From assembly GCF_016509475.1 (NCBI RefSeq), contig NC_057343.1:40057001-40121000 (forward strand): DNA of 64,000 nt, read 5' to 3'. The DNA comes from Prionailurus bengalensis (taxonomy: Eukaryota; Chordata; Mammalia; Carnivora; Felidae). The notes under the pieces are model-generated. The model saw only the letters and a list, made by a program, of their open reading frames with translations. It ran no database searches and had not been told where the DNA came from. Shown here piece by piece: positions 24,761 through 37,479 of this stretch (positions within the stretch are counted from its first letter, which is position 1; each line of letters starts with the position of its first letter). The translations under genes and the position numbers were made by a program.

Positions 24761-26001
24761 GGAGTGAAAATGAACCATCAGCATTCTCTCTACATCTTCT
24801 GCTTTCTTCTTTCATTAGGTATCACCTTCTATAATTCTTGGGGCGTTTTTTACACTGATTTTCCTATCAAATGTTGCATGACTACCTACCTGAGTTGCTT
24901 CCCTTATACTACCCCAAAACAGGTCTATTTACCTGCTATGTGCTGATCTAACCTCCTTACTATGACTTTTCAGCATGCTATTCATATAATTATCTCCTTT
25001 ACTATGGTCAATCAAGTATAGTGTCTGATACATAGGTAGATTTTCCCAAGCACCAGTCATTCCAACACCATTTCATGAGTATTGCTAAAGCTAAATTTAT
25101 ATATACTATTGTTTTCAAAATCTTTTTTCTTAATTTTGATTCACTTTACTTAAATGGATATCTTAATATGAGACATTATATCAAAATTGCTAATTGTATA
25201 TAGATACATAGGAAATCAGGGGGTAGAAACAAAAATAAGCAGTAAAAATAATATAATGTTACATACATAATTTTAATAAAGACATGAATAATAAATCAGT
25301 GTAATATACTAATTCATATATACATGAAAAGAGGTCCTCAATAAAAAAATAATAAAGAAGCTTATGATCAGTAAAGAATAAATGGAATTTCACTTGAATG
25401 TTATTTAGTTTAAAATTCAGTTGTACTAATCTTTATATGAGGCTAATTACTAACCAGAGAGTGATAGTTACCATGTTTTCTGATGCTGAGTTCTAATTCT
25501 CAAATTAAAAACGACGACACGACCACAGCACAATTAAAAATTATATTTTCAGTGGATTTCAATGGCTACCTGAGTCATGAGAAAATCAGTAAAAGTTGAG
25601 TCGCTCATATTTTCATCAGATTGGAGGACCATCTTTACTCCAAGAAAAAGGATTTTTTTTAAACCTTAAAATTCATATATCTTCCTTTTTCTCCCTATTA
25701 TATTCATTGTCTTTCCATATCACAGGCTGAGAAAAGGAAGCCTACAAGTCTGGGACTGCAGCAAGGATCCTTCAGTCCTAGAGCCACCCATCATCTTGAG
25801 TAGGTTTCAGAAGTAAAGAATATGGTGTCAACATCATAGCTGCCACAATGACATGGTCTCAATACTCATTTTACCAGGCCATAATGCTGGCCTCTGATCA
25901 AAGAGTAAGATACTTCTGCATCTGCAGCTTCTCAACTGGTCTCATCAACATTATGCACACCACATTCTAGAGGGAAAAAATGTACACTGAAAGCAAGATA
26001 T
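24761..26001. other. Non-coding DNA, unassigned
   Basis: No element or exon was recognised. The open frame at 24764-24946 has no domain. 25500-25980 is more mixed in composition but unassigned. Confidence 0.4.
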
Positions 26002-26069
26002 TTACACATATACATATATATACATACTTATACATACTTACACACACACACACACACACACACATGCAC
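26002..26069. repeat. (TA)/(CA)n microsatellite
   Basis: ACATATACATATATA-type sequence leads into a clean (CA)n run at 26040-26064. Confidence 0.92.
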
Positions 26070-26239
26070 CTTGATCGGACTTCAAAAGAGTATAAATGAG
26101 AAGTCCACATTGAAAGAGAACAAGACTAAAAGCTGAAAGACCAGTTAGAAAGTTATTAATAAGAATAAAAATTAGGTATCTACTTTGATCCAGGAATTCT
26201 TCTGTGTAGTTTGCATGTAATTCTGAAAACATCGTAAAT

Positions 26240-26370
26240 ATTTAGTTGCCAGTATTATTCTTACTTTATGGATGATCAAACCATGACACTGAAAGTCACA
26301 CCTAAGTATGGGGAATTAGGAGGCCTGGAAATCTGGCAGGCAGAGCCCCTACTCATTTCTGCTACTGTTA
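26240..26370 (-). repeat. Possible MIR fragment, minus strand
   Basis: 'ccagtattattcttacttta' followed by 'gatgatcaaaccatgacact' and 'gtcacacctaag' resembles the reversed MIR core. Heavily diverged. Confidence 0.4.
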
Positions 26371-27235
26371 ATCTAATAGTTGTTACTTGAAATTTGAATT
26401 TTCCATTCACCAATACCTTCCTGACAAACTCAATAAAATCTGAAAACCAGTAAAAAGATGTCCCAGTATGCCAAGGATTCTCTATAATATGCCATAACCA
26501 GAGCGACTGTACCAGGTACAAAAGTGAGCATCACTACTACGAATGCTTTAACATGGTACTGCACGTTTTCAATGACAATCTCTGACTTATTTATATTCTG
26601 ATTGCATACATGTTCAGACTGACGGATTTAATGATCTGAAGAAAATTACCACTTCTAAATCCTAAAACCAAACTATCAAATACTTAAAAAAAAATCTAAA
26701 ACAGTCCAGAAGCCTTTATGCTACTTTAACAATTAATAATCCGACTATCCAGATTAAATAACTTAATCTCTTATCATAGTTTTTGAACCTATAAAATGTA
26801 ACATCATCAGTTGTGACACTGTTATATGCCGACTGTGTTGAAAAATGATTACGTGAGAGCTAATTAGATTTCTCTGTATTTCTGTAAAAGCAGGAAAGTG
26901 TTATCAATGTGCAGAAATCTCCAGAAGGATATAAAACACATCAGGTAATGAATAAAAGCAGAATCGTGATGGGAAAGTATCCCGTTCTATTTGCCTCACA
27001 TAAAAGAGTAATAAGAGTGACAGTGTAACATGTCTCCAAAGTTGGTATCTTCCAAGGGTGTTAGGTAGTAAGAATGAGTTTAAAAGCCCAGTGACCCTTG
27101 ATCTTGTTACTATTGTTATTGTTGCTTTTTCATGAGCTCTTACTAGATTATATCTAATCATTTCACAAAAAAGATATTTAAGAAGAGTAGATGATTTTAA
27201 TCTCTGAAGCACCTGTAAAATTGCTTATTTCCTTA
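26371..27235. other. Non-coding DNA, unassigned
   Basis: No repeat family or exon was recognised. Minus-strand frames at 26276-26521 and 26904-27212 show no recognisable domain. Confidence 0.4.
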
Positions 27236-27540
27236 TTAAAATATGTATTTACCTTACTGTATATAGAAAATCAGGCACATTACCAGGAGTTTGGTATACA
27301 GAGTTAAACAAAATAGACCTAATTCATGATTCATGGAACTTGTAGCCTAAAGTAAGAAATATATACAGAAGTAAATAAGTAGGCACAGAAATATAAATGT
27401 AAATGCAACACATGATACTACACTCTGATGCTAAAAAGACAGTACAGAGATTTGAAAATGCAGCTGGGTGGAGGATTATTTAGATATGGTAGTAAGAGAA
27501 CGTTTTCTGGAGAGAAGAGATTGACACTAAAAAGACAATT

Positions 27541-27648
27541 TTTTTTTAATTTTTAGTTAAGTAATTTCTACACCCAACGTGGGGCTCAAACTAAGAACCC
27601 CAAGATCAAGAGTTGCATGCTCTTCTGACTGAGTCAGCCAGGCACCCC
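27541..27648 (-). mobile_element. Short, old carnivore SINE (tRNA-related part only), minus strand
   Basis: A T-rich tail is followed by 'agtaatttctacacccaacg' and 'tggggctcaaactaagaacc', and it ends with the reversed head GCCAGGCACCCCC. It lacks the CT-rich body of SINEC_Fc copies, so it belongs to a shorter, older CAN-SINE type. Flanking CTAAAAAGACAA (27528-27539) and CTAAGAAGATAA (27649-27660) look like a decayed duplication. Confidence 0.8.
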
Positions 27649-28267
27649 CTAAGAAGATAAAATAAATCAATGGTATGAGATAAGGGCAAAGGTATTTCAA
27701 GTAGATGAAATAGTATATATAAAAGGGTTTAGGTAGGAAATGGCATGCCACATAGGAAATCTGAATGGAATTTAGGGAACCCAATCTTAGTTAAGTAGGA
27801 GAAAAGAAAGAAATGAGGCAAATGAAACAGGCAGGTCTAACAATGTAGAATTATTATTTTTTTGTATACAGTAAAATAGTTTGTTAAAACTGGCAATTTT
27901 TGAAGGGTCATATGCTTAGGAATAATACTGCTTAATTTCTTATTTTTTTAATGTTTCCTTTTACTTCGTGAAACTGACCAGGCAAAGCTAGCATGGTAAG
28001 TAGAAGACACAAGGTAAAGCAATGGTCTAGAAAACAGATGATAATAATAGATGGATTCATGTAAAGACAAAGGAGTAAGAAAATGAAGACTACATTTTAC
28101 CCTTTTATAAACTAGTAGACTCAGAAATGTTAGATAAGGGAAAGATCACAAATAATAAGAAGGGTTCCTACCTGAACAAGAGGCATCATGGAGATTCCAT
28201 TTAATAATACTTGAAGAATATTTAGAAAGAGCATTCTCTTAGGAATTTATTAAAGTTTCCACTGTCT

Positions 28268-28496
28268 GGGGCTCCTGGGTGGCGCAGTCGGTTAAGCGTC
28301 CGACTTCAGCCAGGTCACGATCTCGCGGTCCGTGAGTTAGAGCCCCGCGTCAGGCTCTGGGCTGATGGCTCGGAGCCTGGAGCCTGTTTCCGATTCCGTG
28401 TCTCCCTCTCTCTCTGCCCCTCCCCCGTTCATGCTCTGTCTCTCTCTGTCCCAAAAATAAATAAAAAACGTTGAAAAAAAATATTTAAAAAAAAAA
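28268..28496 (+). mobile_element. SINEC_Fc-type felid SINE
   Basis: Full-length copy bounded by a perfect 16-bp duplication (AAAGTTTCCACTGTCT) at 28252-28267 and 28497-28512. The head is GGGGCTCCTGGGTGGCGCAG, with the short CAGCCAGG form, GGGCTGATGG and many intact CpGs. This is the same subfamily as the copies at 1881 and 10570, which suggests a recent insertion. Confidence 0.95.
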
Positions 28497-29209
28497 AAAG
28501 TTTCCACTGTCTCTGACAAAGATGTTATTAAGTCGGTACACACTTGGAAGAGATGCTTGGGGGTGGCAGCATACTGCATGTACTTTAAAGACACTGCAAT
28601 GACACGGGGATAAAATAACTGGATACAGAATGAAATGTGACAAGGATGAGCTGTGATAGGAGAAGACGAATGACTGTTGGCCTCTGAGAAGGAGAGCCGA
28701 AAGAGACAAAAATAATAACACCCCACAGTGTGTGGTATAACTGAAATCCAGAGAAGAGCATATCTTCAGAAAATCAGATGGCCCCTCTGTCACAGTCACA
28801 TCGGAGTTTAAATAAGTAAGTGCGTGAAGTTTCCATTGGGCCTGACGACATGGTATTTATATGGTTGGGGTCCATATAAATGTGATGACTGCAGCAGTGT
28901 GGAGTAGAAAGCAAATTCTCATGACATGAAGTCAAAATGAGAAATGAGAAAGTGGGTATGTCTGTAGACAGCTCTTCAAAAACTTTGACTATAAATGCTA
29001 GGAGATGAATTAGCTAATAGTTGCAAGAAAATGAGAGGTCAGTGGAATTAATTTTAAGGATTAAAGGTGTTACAAGACCAATCAGTATGCATACTAATAC
29101 TCTAAGCAACTAAGAGGAACAAAGAAAAGACCAAGAGCAGACCCTCTGGTCTTAATTAGAATAGTAGAAGTAATTACAATATTGAAAATAAATTCTTCTC
29201 AATGGTTTC

Positions 29210-29420
29210 TATACGGAAATTCAGTGCTAGCTGCTTTAGTCTGCTATTTAATTTAATCTTCAAAACAGTAAAAGTTAGCTAATTATTAATACCCTTATGA
29301 ATGAAGACACTGAGTGAAGATTAGCGATGTCAAAAAAGTTTTCCTCAATATTATTAAATTAAAATGTATAGATCAAAGATTTGGACAGGAGTCTACTTGA
29401 CATCTAAAACATAATTTACC
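29210..29420 (-). repeat. MIR, minus strand
   Basis: Reversed MIR core: 'tatttaatttaatcttcaaa', 'attaatacccttatgaatga' and 'agacactgagtgaagatta', in the expected order. Diverged; ends approximate. Confidence 0.55.
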
Positions 29421-29947
29421 TCAAACAAAGGTCATGTAAATTGCTGAAAATTTAATACTACTTCAATTGTAGTACTTCAATACTACTTCATAACTGCGTT
29501 TCAACCCAGGTTCAAACTTGGCTGAGTCTGAAGTAATAATGATTTGGCAGCCCCCTTGTATCTTCATGCATGAACTGATTTGTATGTGACCAACCCATGC
29601 TGATTGTTCTATATCCAAGACAGGACATTTTGATCACAGTTTGCAGGGTTGCAAAAGCTAGAAGTTTCCAGGAAGATGAAAAAGTGATCATGTTGTCTGC
29701 TGGTAAGGACTACATCGAAAGCTCTTCAGATAGAAAGGAAACTGCCCATTTCAATGTTAAATGCAATTGATCTCTGGTGAAGAAGAGACTGCAGGGAATC
29801 TAATGCCGTTTGTTTTAACTCAAACGTTATGCAAGCTAGAAAACAGTGCACTAGAGCAGCATAGGCAGGAACGCATTCTCACAGAAGGTCTCTGCAGGAA
29901 CGGATGTTGAGGCAGCAGACATGAGGGTAAAGAATGATGTGTGTAGG
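29421..29947. other. Non-coding DNA, unassigned
   Basis: No element was recognised. A short local duplication of 'tactacttcaat' lies near 29456-29490. Confidence 0.4.
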
Positions 29948-30163
29948 CGTTTCTCACTCTCACCATTATTGACATTTGGACTGGAAAATCTGTGTGGTTT
30001 ACTGTCTTGTGTATTGTCGGATGCTGAGCAGCAGCCTTGGCTTGTATCTACTAGATTCTAGTAGCACCATTCCCACATCCCATTTGCGACAACCAAAATT
30101 TCTCCAAACACTGCCGCGTGCCCTTGGGGGGACAAAATCACCCCCCATTGAGAATTCCTGACA
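29948..30163 (-). mobile_element. MER5A-type hAT-Charlie DNA transposon remnant
   Basis: Non-autonomous DNA transposon. From the left end it reads 'gtttctcactctcaccatta', 'ttgacatttggactgg', 'gcagcagccttggctt', 'gcgacaaccaaaatttctcc', then 'ggggggacaaaatcacccc' and 'ttgagaattcctg', the expected MER5A order in reverse orientation. It encodes no transposase. The three short frames here (29976-30161 plus, 29999-30208 and 30058-30243 minus) are incidental. Confidence 0.85.
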
Positions 30164-30694
30164 GAGATAATCACCAGCAGAATGCTTGTGAGAACATACA
30201 AGACACACTCAGGACAATGAAAAACCAGAAATAGTTTGAACATAAGGGATCATAGGACTACAGCTGTGCATGTGAAGGAACATGTTTTATCATCCTATAG
30301 TACTTATTTTAGGTACTCATCTTAATCATGTTATAGTACTGAGTTGTTTGATATTGACAAATATTCACTTTGACCACATGCATATTTTACTGGTAATGCT
30401 TAGTTTACCATAACTTTGGTAGGGAAATGCTTAAATCCAAGGAAACTATTTGAATCCTAAACCAGTCATTCTAAAATGGAAAGGATTTCGTTCCCTTCTG
30501 AATGGAGGACATTAGCAATCCTGTCTTTTTCAAATCAAAAGAGTAACACGTTCTAAGAGACAACAACAAATATTCCCTTATGATTTGAGTAAAAAGAGAA
30601 GATTAAAATAGCCTAAACCGAAAAATAGAGCTAATGGCAATATAATCATATATATAACATAATAATAATATAATAGAAAAACTAAATCAAAACA
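30164..30694. other. Non-coding DNA, unassigned
   Basis: No element or exon was recognised. Confidence 0.4.
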
Positions 30695-31302
30695 CCAATT
30701 TCAGGAGATACATACATTCACTGCAGCATCACTTATAATAACCAAGATATGGAAATAACCTAAGTGTCCATGGATAGATAAATGGACAAAGAAGATGCGG
30801 TATATATATACAATGGAATATTACTCAGACATAAAAAAGAATGTAATCTTGCCATTAGGGGCAGCATGGATGGACCTCTTAGAGGGTATTATGCTGAGTG
30901 AAATAAATCAGATAGAGAAATACAATATCATATGATTTCACTTATGTGTGAAATCTAACACAAAAGAAAGCAACAAATAAAATAAAACAGAAACAGACTC
31001 ATAAATATGGGAAACAAACTTATAGTCACCAGAGTAGGGAGGGGTTGAGGGATGGGTAAAATAAGTGAAGGGGATTAAGAAATACAAACTTCCACTTACA
31101 AAATAAATAAGTCATGGGGATGCAATGCACAGCATAGGGAATATAGTCAATAATACTGTAATACCTTTGGATGGTGACAGATGGTAACTAGACTTACTGT
31201 GGGGATCACTTTGAAATCTACACAAATATCAAATCACTACATTGGACACCTGAAACTAATAGGATACTGCCTCTCAATTGCACTTCAATAAAAACAAAAA
31301 CA
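30695..31302 (+). mobile_element. 5'-truncated old L1 (L1M-type 3' end)
   Basis: Ancient L1 3' region in sense orientation: 'catcacttataataaccaag', 'acaatggaatattactcaga', 'agcatggatggacctcttag', then the 3' UTR 'tgggaaacaaacttatagtc' and the end 'ttgcacttcaataaaaacaa'. The ORF2 C-terminal frame is broken. No duplication was identified. This is an older subfamily than the L1s at 48 and 58 kb. Confidence 0.88.
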
Positions 31303-31309
31303 GCACTAT

Positions 31310-31545
31310 GTAGCACTTACTGTGTGCCAGGCATTCTTCTAAGTGCTTTATGTATAATAATGCATAATCTCTGCAGCAGTGCTCTTAAAGTGGGCACTGT
31401 TATTTCTGTCACTTTTTTAGATGAAAGAGCAGAGGTACATAAAGGTTGTGGGAAATGCCCAGGCCACAGTGCTGGTGGTAACACTAGAATTAGAAAAGAG
31501 GTGGTCTGATTCCCGGACACATTCTCAACCACTTGACAAACCATG
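31310..31545 (-). repeat. MIR, minus strand
   Basis: Reversed MIR: 'gcacttactgtgtgccaggc', 'attcttctaagtgctttatg', 'atgaaagagcagaggtacat' and 'gtcgattccc'-like 'gtctgattcccggac' occur in order. The frames at 31317-31694 and 31324-31509 come from this repeat and adjoining purine-rich DNA. Confidence 0.75.
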
Positions 31546-34500
31546 GTGCTTCTCAAGAGAGAAAAACAGGAGGCTGACCAGCTGATAGCTGTGCTCTGGG
31601 AACATGCTGAAAGACGAGGCTGGAATACAAAACAAGAGGCAGAGACAGAAACAGAAAGAGAGAAAGAGGAAAATGTAGGAGGACGAGGAAGCATGTACGG
31701 AGGAGAATAATGACTTTTAAAAAATATAGGGACAGAGACAAAAGAGAAAAAGAATAAAAAATGTAGTAATATAGTAAACCTTCAATTACACAATTAAGAA
31801 AGAGGAACAATCAGAGAATAAGAAGTCAAATTGGTAGCTGTGACCAGTGGATACTCTTAGCAATATGTAGAAAGAGTTAAAGGCTTAAGATATTCGGACA
31901 GCATGGCCAATTAATGTGCATGGGATCTTAACAGGATTCGTATTTATATGTACCTCTGATGAAATAGTGGTTACAATTACTTTTAATTCTTGTTTCTTAA
32001 TTTAACTTCTTAGTTAATTGGTTAAAAATTATAAAAATGCATGTAATATTTTATTCACAATAGCTCCTTTTGCTATAAAGTTCAATATTAAGCATTCTAT
32101 ACAAAACATTTAAATTGACTGAAATTATTGATCATTTCCTCAAAAATCCTAGGAAAAAAATTAATTGCCCCATGGGCTCAAAACAAATATACAGTAACTT
32201 TGGTTAATATTATAAAAAATTCAGTTTATAAACATCAATATCATTGTTGTCATAGAACATAATGACCCATTTTCTCATATTTGGGGAAAGCAAATTTTAC
32301 CACTCTTTAGTTCATATAAGCATCTGAGCTATTATAGTTAAGTGAAAGAAATATAAATTTCCTCAAAAAATAAAAACTATGAATATGAATGAGAATTTAT
32401 CTCATCGTTTCTAGATTCCATGTTTTACCAGTATCAAAACTAACTTATATGAAATGTTCCAAACAGAGAATCTGTCCAGCTTCCAGATTGCAAATATTTG
32501 AGAAAAAATATATATCTCATTTACCCAGTGAACAGTCTATAAATTGGACATTCACAGAGGCACAAGATCATTAACTATCCTTTCAGAAGTCAATTTTCTG
32601 CTTCCTAAATTAGATCTAGAGCTAGGCTATTTTTGTACTGTAGGCTGGGAATAATATACAGATTTTGTGAAATCAGGTTTAGACCGTTTTCAGCTAAATC
32701 ACATTCAGTTCAATAACAACCACTGAAAACAAAGAAGAGCCCATAAAAACAAGTTGCAGAAAACTCTTTTGTAAGTATTACTATTAAGTTTTCAAAAGAT
32801 TTTACACAATGAAGTTACAGATAACCATAATTTATCAAACTGTGTCTCTGGAACTTTTCACACAAAAAGAATCAATGGAATTACGAGTGTGTTATGTGTG
32901 TGTGTTTCCATTTAATACACTGTATTTTGTTTTTAATTTTTCTTCTGTGGCTAGGTGTGTTTGAGTTGGTTTTTCATATGATTGGAGGTGTATGAAGTTG
33001 AACAGTAAAATGCTGTGATTTATTAAAAAGGCCGCTTACCTTAAGGTCATGTTGCCTTCCTTCACCTATAGGAATAGCAGTCTGATGATCTTAAGATTCA
33101 CTCTCTATATTCAGATAAGGAAAAAGAAAACAGGATTTTTTTATGTTTGGGTTCATATAGAAAACCAGGAACAGGCTTTCCTCATTCAAAATAATCACTT
33201 CCTAAATTTGAAATAATGCTATTTTAATCTACCCTAGTTAAATCCTTTGGCCCTGGGCATGAGTTTAAATTTATTTTATAAGGTATTTATTATATTATTT
33301 AAATGTGTTCCTTGAACTATTGATTTCTATCATCTGACAGGGCAGTGGTTATTAATGTGATTACAGATTTATGTCTCCTATGGGCTCAATACTACTTACA
33401 TTATACTGTTAATGTTTTATAATGAAAAAAGAGAAAAATAAAATTAGTTTATATGCAATATTTTCTCTATCATGATCTAAAACAAAAACAAATCAATGTA
33501 TGTTTATTCTAGTTAATACAACTGGATATTAATTTTAAATTGCCACATGAAACTTTTTGTAAATATTTTATGTTGAGTTCAATTCAAAAAAAAAAAAAGG
33601 AGTTACCTTGAGTCATGGCAAGAAATGGGGCAAAAACAATCAGCGATAGTTATAAAGGTCAGGACTAGATAAACAAAGCCAGTAAGTAAAAAGTACTCAA
33701 CTGCTTAAAATACTTTGAAGCTGGGGAATGCAGAGGAAACAAAGGAAATGTGGTGATGTCATGAGAAAGAGCCTTATATCTAAAGTAGATCATAGTTGAT
33801 CATATACCAGGCATTGTGGCCCCCAAAGTAGCTTGATCCTAACATACATGTCATTACTGAGGACTAGGTGGTAAGAAAATAAAAGTTTTCGTTCGGGGAA
33901 TATGGATCTATTCTACTCTACTATCTGGTAATTTAGGGGTTTTTTGTTTGCATGCTTTAAACTAAACATTCTTAAATACATAATCATGAATTTGAATTAT
34001 GTTTTAGCTGAAAACCAAGAAATGAAAGGGGAAATTGCATTTTGATGGCACCCGGGAAGTAGAAGAAATTGACTTGAGGCATGTTCTAAGCACTGGTGCC
34101 CAGGAAAGGCAGACATGAAGAAACTGAAAATGATAGGTCCTGAAATATGGGACGTGGGCTACAACCCACACTGGACACTTTCCACATTGTACCTGCAATG
34201 GGAAAAGAACCACTAAAGTAATGGGACCAGTGCAGTAGGACAGGAATCAGAAAGCAAGCACTACTTTGTCATAAGGACTTGTACTACAAGCGCGAAAATA
34301 AGTATAAAATGCATGATAATAATAATTATGGATTTTTTAACACCTCCTTCAAGGTTCTAAAGAACTTCTATATAAACTACAGCAACAGATCTTTATCTTT
34401 TTCTATCTGTATCTCTTGAGAGACAAAGAGATACATAATTGCTAAGGTAAGAATATGTATTTTGAACATCTGGTAAAAATGGATCCAAATTCAACATGAA

Positions 34501-35057
34501 CATGACAAATAATTTAATCTTTTTAAGCATACTTTTCTTAACACCATAATGGTGCATTTCCTTCTTTGCAAATTTGTTGTGAGATTCTACAAAATGGTTA
34601 AGTCTTTTCTTCAGGGTTTAGATGTAAATTCCTTACTTCCCCCAAAAATTTAGAAAAAGCTGCCTTCATTTAAGTAATTTTGAAAAAGACCAGCTCTCAC
34701 CTAATGAGTGCATTCTTCTTTTTGGTATCATATACATACATTAACTAGAGAAATTTGTGGAATAATTGTTGGGAATTGGGGACATGGACACAGATTTTAC
34801 TTTCATTCTATTTACTTTATTAACATTCCATAAGCCACCTCTCCTCTAGGAGAGTGTTAGCTGTTTTGATTGCCTTTACTGTCCACTGAAGTATGCAGAA
34901 TGGCTAAAATACAGCGAATGCTGTTTTTTGATTTGCTAGAAAAATAATTTATATTCCTTATGTGATTTAGCTTGAAAATAATCACAGATGTACAAATCAT
35001 GGAATGGGTCAGTGAATGGATAAGTAGATGGCATGCTTTATTTCTATACTAAATAAC
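31546..35057. other. Long unassigned non-coding stretch
   Basis: 31559-31780 is purine-rich on the plus strand (AGAGACAGAAACAGAAAGAGAG and similar). The rest is AT-rich with no recognisable repeat, exon or RNA gene. A weak MIR-like patch (about 34490-34610) was too diverged to list. This is the longest low-repeat interval in the window. Confidence 0.4.
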
Positions 35058-35072
35058 AAAAATTATATGTTT

Positions 35073-35277
35073 GGGGCACCTGGGTGGCTCAGTCGGGTTG
35101 AGCCTCCGACTTTGGCTCAGGTCATGATCTCACAGCTCGTGAGTTTGAGCCCCGCATCAGGCTCTGTGCTGACAGCTGAGAGCCTGGAGCCTGCTTCAGG
35201 TTCTATGTCTCCTTTCTCCCTGTCCCTTGCCCACTCACACTCTGTCTCTCTCGCTCTCAATTGTAAATAAACATTAA
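35073..35277 (+). mobile_element. SINEC_Fc-type felid SINE
   Basis: Full-length but drifted copy: GGGGCACCTGGGTGGCTCAG head, GTGCTGACAG body variant, AAATAAACATTAAAAAA tail. The flanks AAAAATTATATGT (35058-35070) and AAAAATTGTATGT (35278-35290) differ by one base and are taken as the target-site duplication. The open frame at 35028-35270 is translated SINE. Confidence 0.93.
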
Positions 35278-35290
35278 AAAAATTGTATGT

Positions 35291-37479
35291 CTATATCTGA
35301 GTTTTAATACAAAAATTATAACAATGATCCCATCAGTGGATTTACTCTGGAATGTGACTTCAGAATAGACAAACATACCATTGCGATACAGTTATCCTAT
35401 TTAAGGAGATTTTCTCTTATTCTTGAGTCATATTCAAAATGGATTTATAATATTTCCTGAACAAGAGACTATTGGACTTTTGTTGAATTGTGTTTAGTTT
35501 TAAAAAGAAAACTCTGTATCATCCCTTAACTTGAATAGACTGGATCCATATTACCCAAATCAAAACCATTTTATCTCCTGCTGAGCAAAATAGCAAAAAT
35601 ATTTAAAGCACCTAATTTCCTTTTGACTATAATATTTACCTATCCTTGAATCTTGAGGCCATATTCCATAGAAATAACGTATTCATTTCCTCTGTTGAGT
35701 CCACATTTTTTCAACCTTACCTTCTAACTTGTTTCCCCTAAGTCACCTAAAGTTTGTGAAAAGTTTTAACTCCTAATATATCTCAGCTTCCAGGGAAAGA
35801 AGACTGAATGTTCCTTTAATCATAGCTGCGAACTCTGTATACAAAATGCTTTGCATTCATCTTTATGAACTGAAATCTCAATCAAATGTTCGATACATTG
35901 AAACAAAGTTGTTGCTTGCAAAATGCCACCATTTCTTTCACATTATTTTCTTCCCTTTGTATAGTCTGCATACCCCAAAAAGGCACTGTTGTGCCACCAC
36001 CACAACTTTTCCCTTTATGCTTCCAAGGGTTCTGGCCAGAAACTTGGAATTTAGGAACTAGGGTAGGAAGTATTTCATCTCTAATTTGCAGGCTTGTGTT
36101 TTCAGGTTGAAAAGGTGACTTAGCTTTATAACTGAACAATGACTTAGCTTTTACAGCAAATTGCTGGCTATTGCTAACTAATATAATATACTTATGGGTA
36201 ATGAGGGCAAGCAAAATGAAAAATAACTAGAAAGTACAGTGTTAGGACATCTTATGTATCTAGAAAGTACAGTGTTAGGACATCTTATGTATCTACTTGT
36301 AAACTCAGCATGCTCACACAACTATAGGAAAAATGCAAGGTATGTTATATAGCTAATAGATTTAAAAGTCAGATCAAAGAAACTCTATTTACTGACCAGT
36401 AGCCCTCAGAAGCATGTTTGAAAATGATGCAATTTCCAGATATGTAGTACAAATTATGATCACAGTGTGCAGAAATGAGAAATCTCTTGGTTACATCATA
36501 ATGATTGTTTGCCCAATGTCCCCAAAACCCTAACTTGGTGTATATAAAACCCTAGATGGTGTATATAATAGCTGCAAGCCCTCCATGTTGTCTACTCCAC
36601 TAAAGCTATAGCATTGTTTTGATTATCTTTTATGATTCCCTCTCTCAGCACCTTCATTCCTTAATTTCTGTCCTCTACTCACTCAGCCCATTCTTACGTC
36701 TCAACAGGCCCCACAAAAATATTTGTTCATTTTTGCACTGTAGCTGCCTAAGGCAGTAAGTAAAGATTCCAGCTGAGCTAAACAGTGTATTTGTGCTTTG
36801 CTAAAACGTAACGTGTTTTTGCCAGGTTTGCAGTTTTTTCCTATTACAGGTCCTTTTCAAGATTCTATCACCTTTACAGCCTATCTATATTTTTTCCAAT
36901 GTTGTTCACAATATTCCAAAAACGTGTGCTTGACATTCCCCATAGATGTTGACGTGGATGCCATATCATGACCCAGGAGCCCTCTCGATATAAATGTACC
37001 CATGATGGATGGTGACCTCCTCTGATATTTATAGTATAGCTGTTGGAACCATTGTAAGGATTACTGATCTGTGAAGGAAATTTGCTAGGTTTGCTGAGAC
37101 ACTGTGTTTTAGAATTCAATTATATTGTTAACAGCAAATTACATGTCCAAGTTAGAAATATATAATTTAAATTAGTTATTTGTAATACATATATATTCTA
37201 CTCAAAGCTCCTGTGAATAAATCAAATATTATGTATTTTATAGTATTTGCTTCTTTTAAAAATATTTTTCCATTTTTATATACTGCATCAGAAAGAAGCA
37301 AAATATTGGTCAACAAGAGATACAGAGTTTTCTCTTACACTTCTTACAATATTAGATTGAAGTAATCCTTAATTTTAATTGCAGGTTCCACACCTCATTC
37401 TTTGATGCTTCCTAAAAGCCTGCGTAGAACTTCCAATTGCAGTTTGCCATGTAGGGAAGAAGCTGTCACTTCTATCCAC
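35291..37479. other. Non-coding DNA, mostly unassigned
   Basis: Apart from the 33-bp tandem duplication, no element or exon was recognised. Overlapping frames on both strands at 35846-36214 show no recognisable domain. Confidence 0.4.
36227..36292. repeat. Perfect 33-bp tandem duplication (two copies)
   Basis: The 33-bp unit starting CTAGAAAGTACAGTG occupies 36227-36259 and repeats without a mismatch at 36260-36292. The unit then stops after 'ctact'. Confidence 0.97.

Larger units (their letters stand above)
27236..29160 (-). repeat. L2-like LINE remnants, minus strand, split by two SINEs
   Basis: Old repeat sequence resembling reversed L2: 'aggcacattaccaggagttt' with 'acagagttaaacaaaataga' near 27270-27320, and around 28845 'gacatggtatttatatggtt', which matches the reversed coding-side L2 wording. 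SINEs at 27541 and 28268 interrupt it. No open frame survives. It may be several fragments rather than one element. Confidence 0.4.

Noticed and set aside
28337..28799. Minus-strand frames of 129 and 104 codons
   Set aside because: They run through a SINE and old L2-like debris and have no recognisable domain.
36213..36300. CRISPR-like repeat or minisatellite array
   Set aside because: Only two adjacent 33-bp copies with no spacers, in vertebrate DNA; it is a simple tandem duplication.
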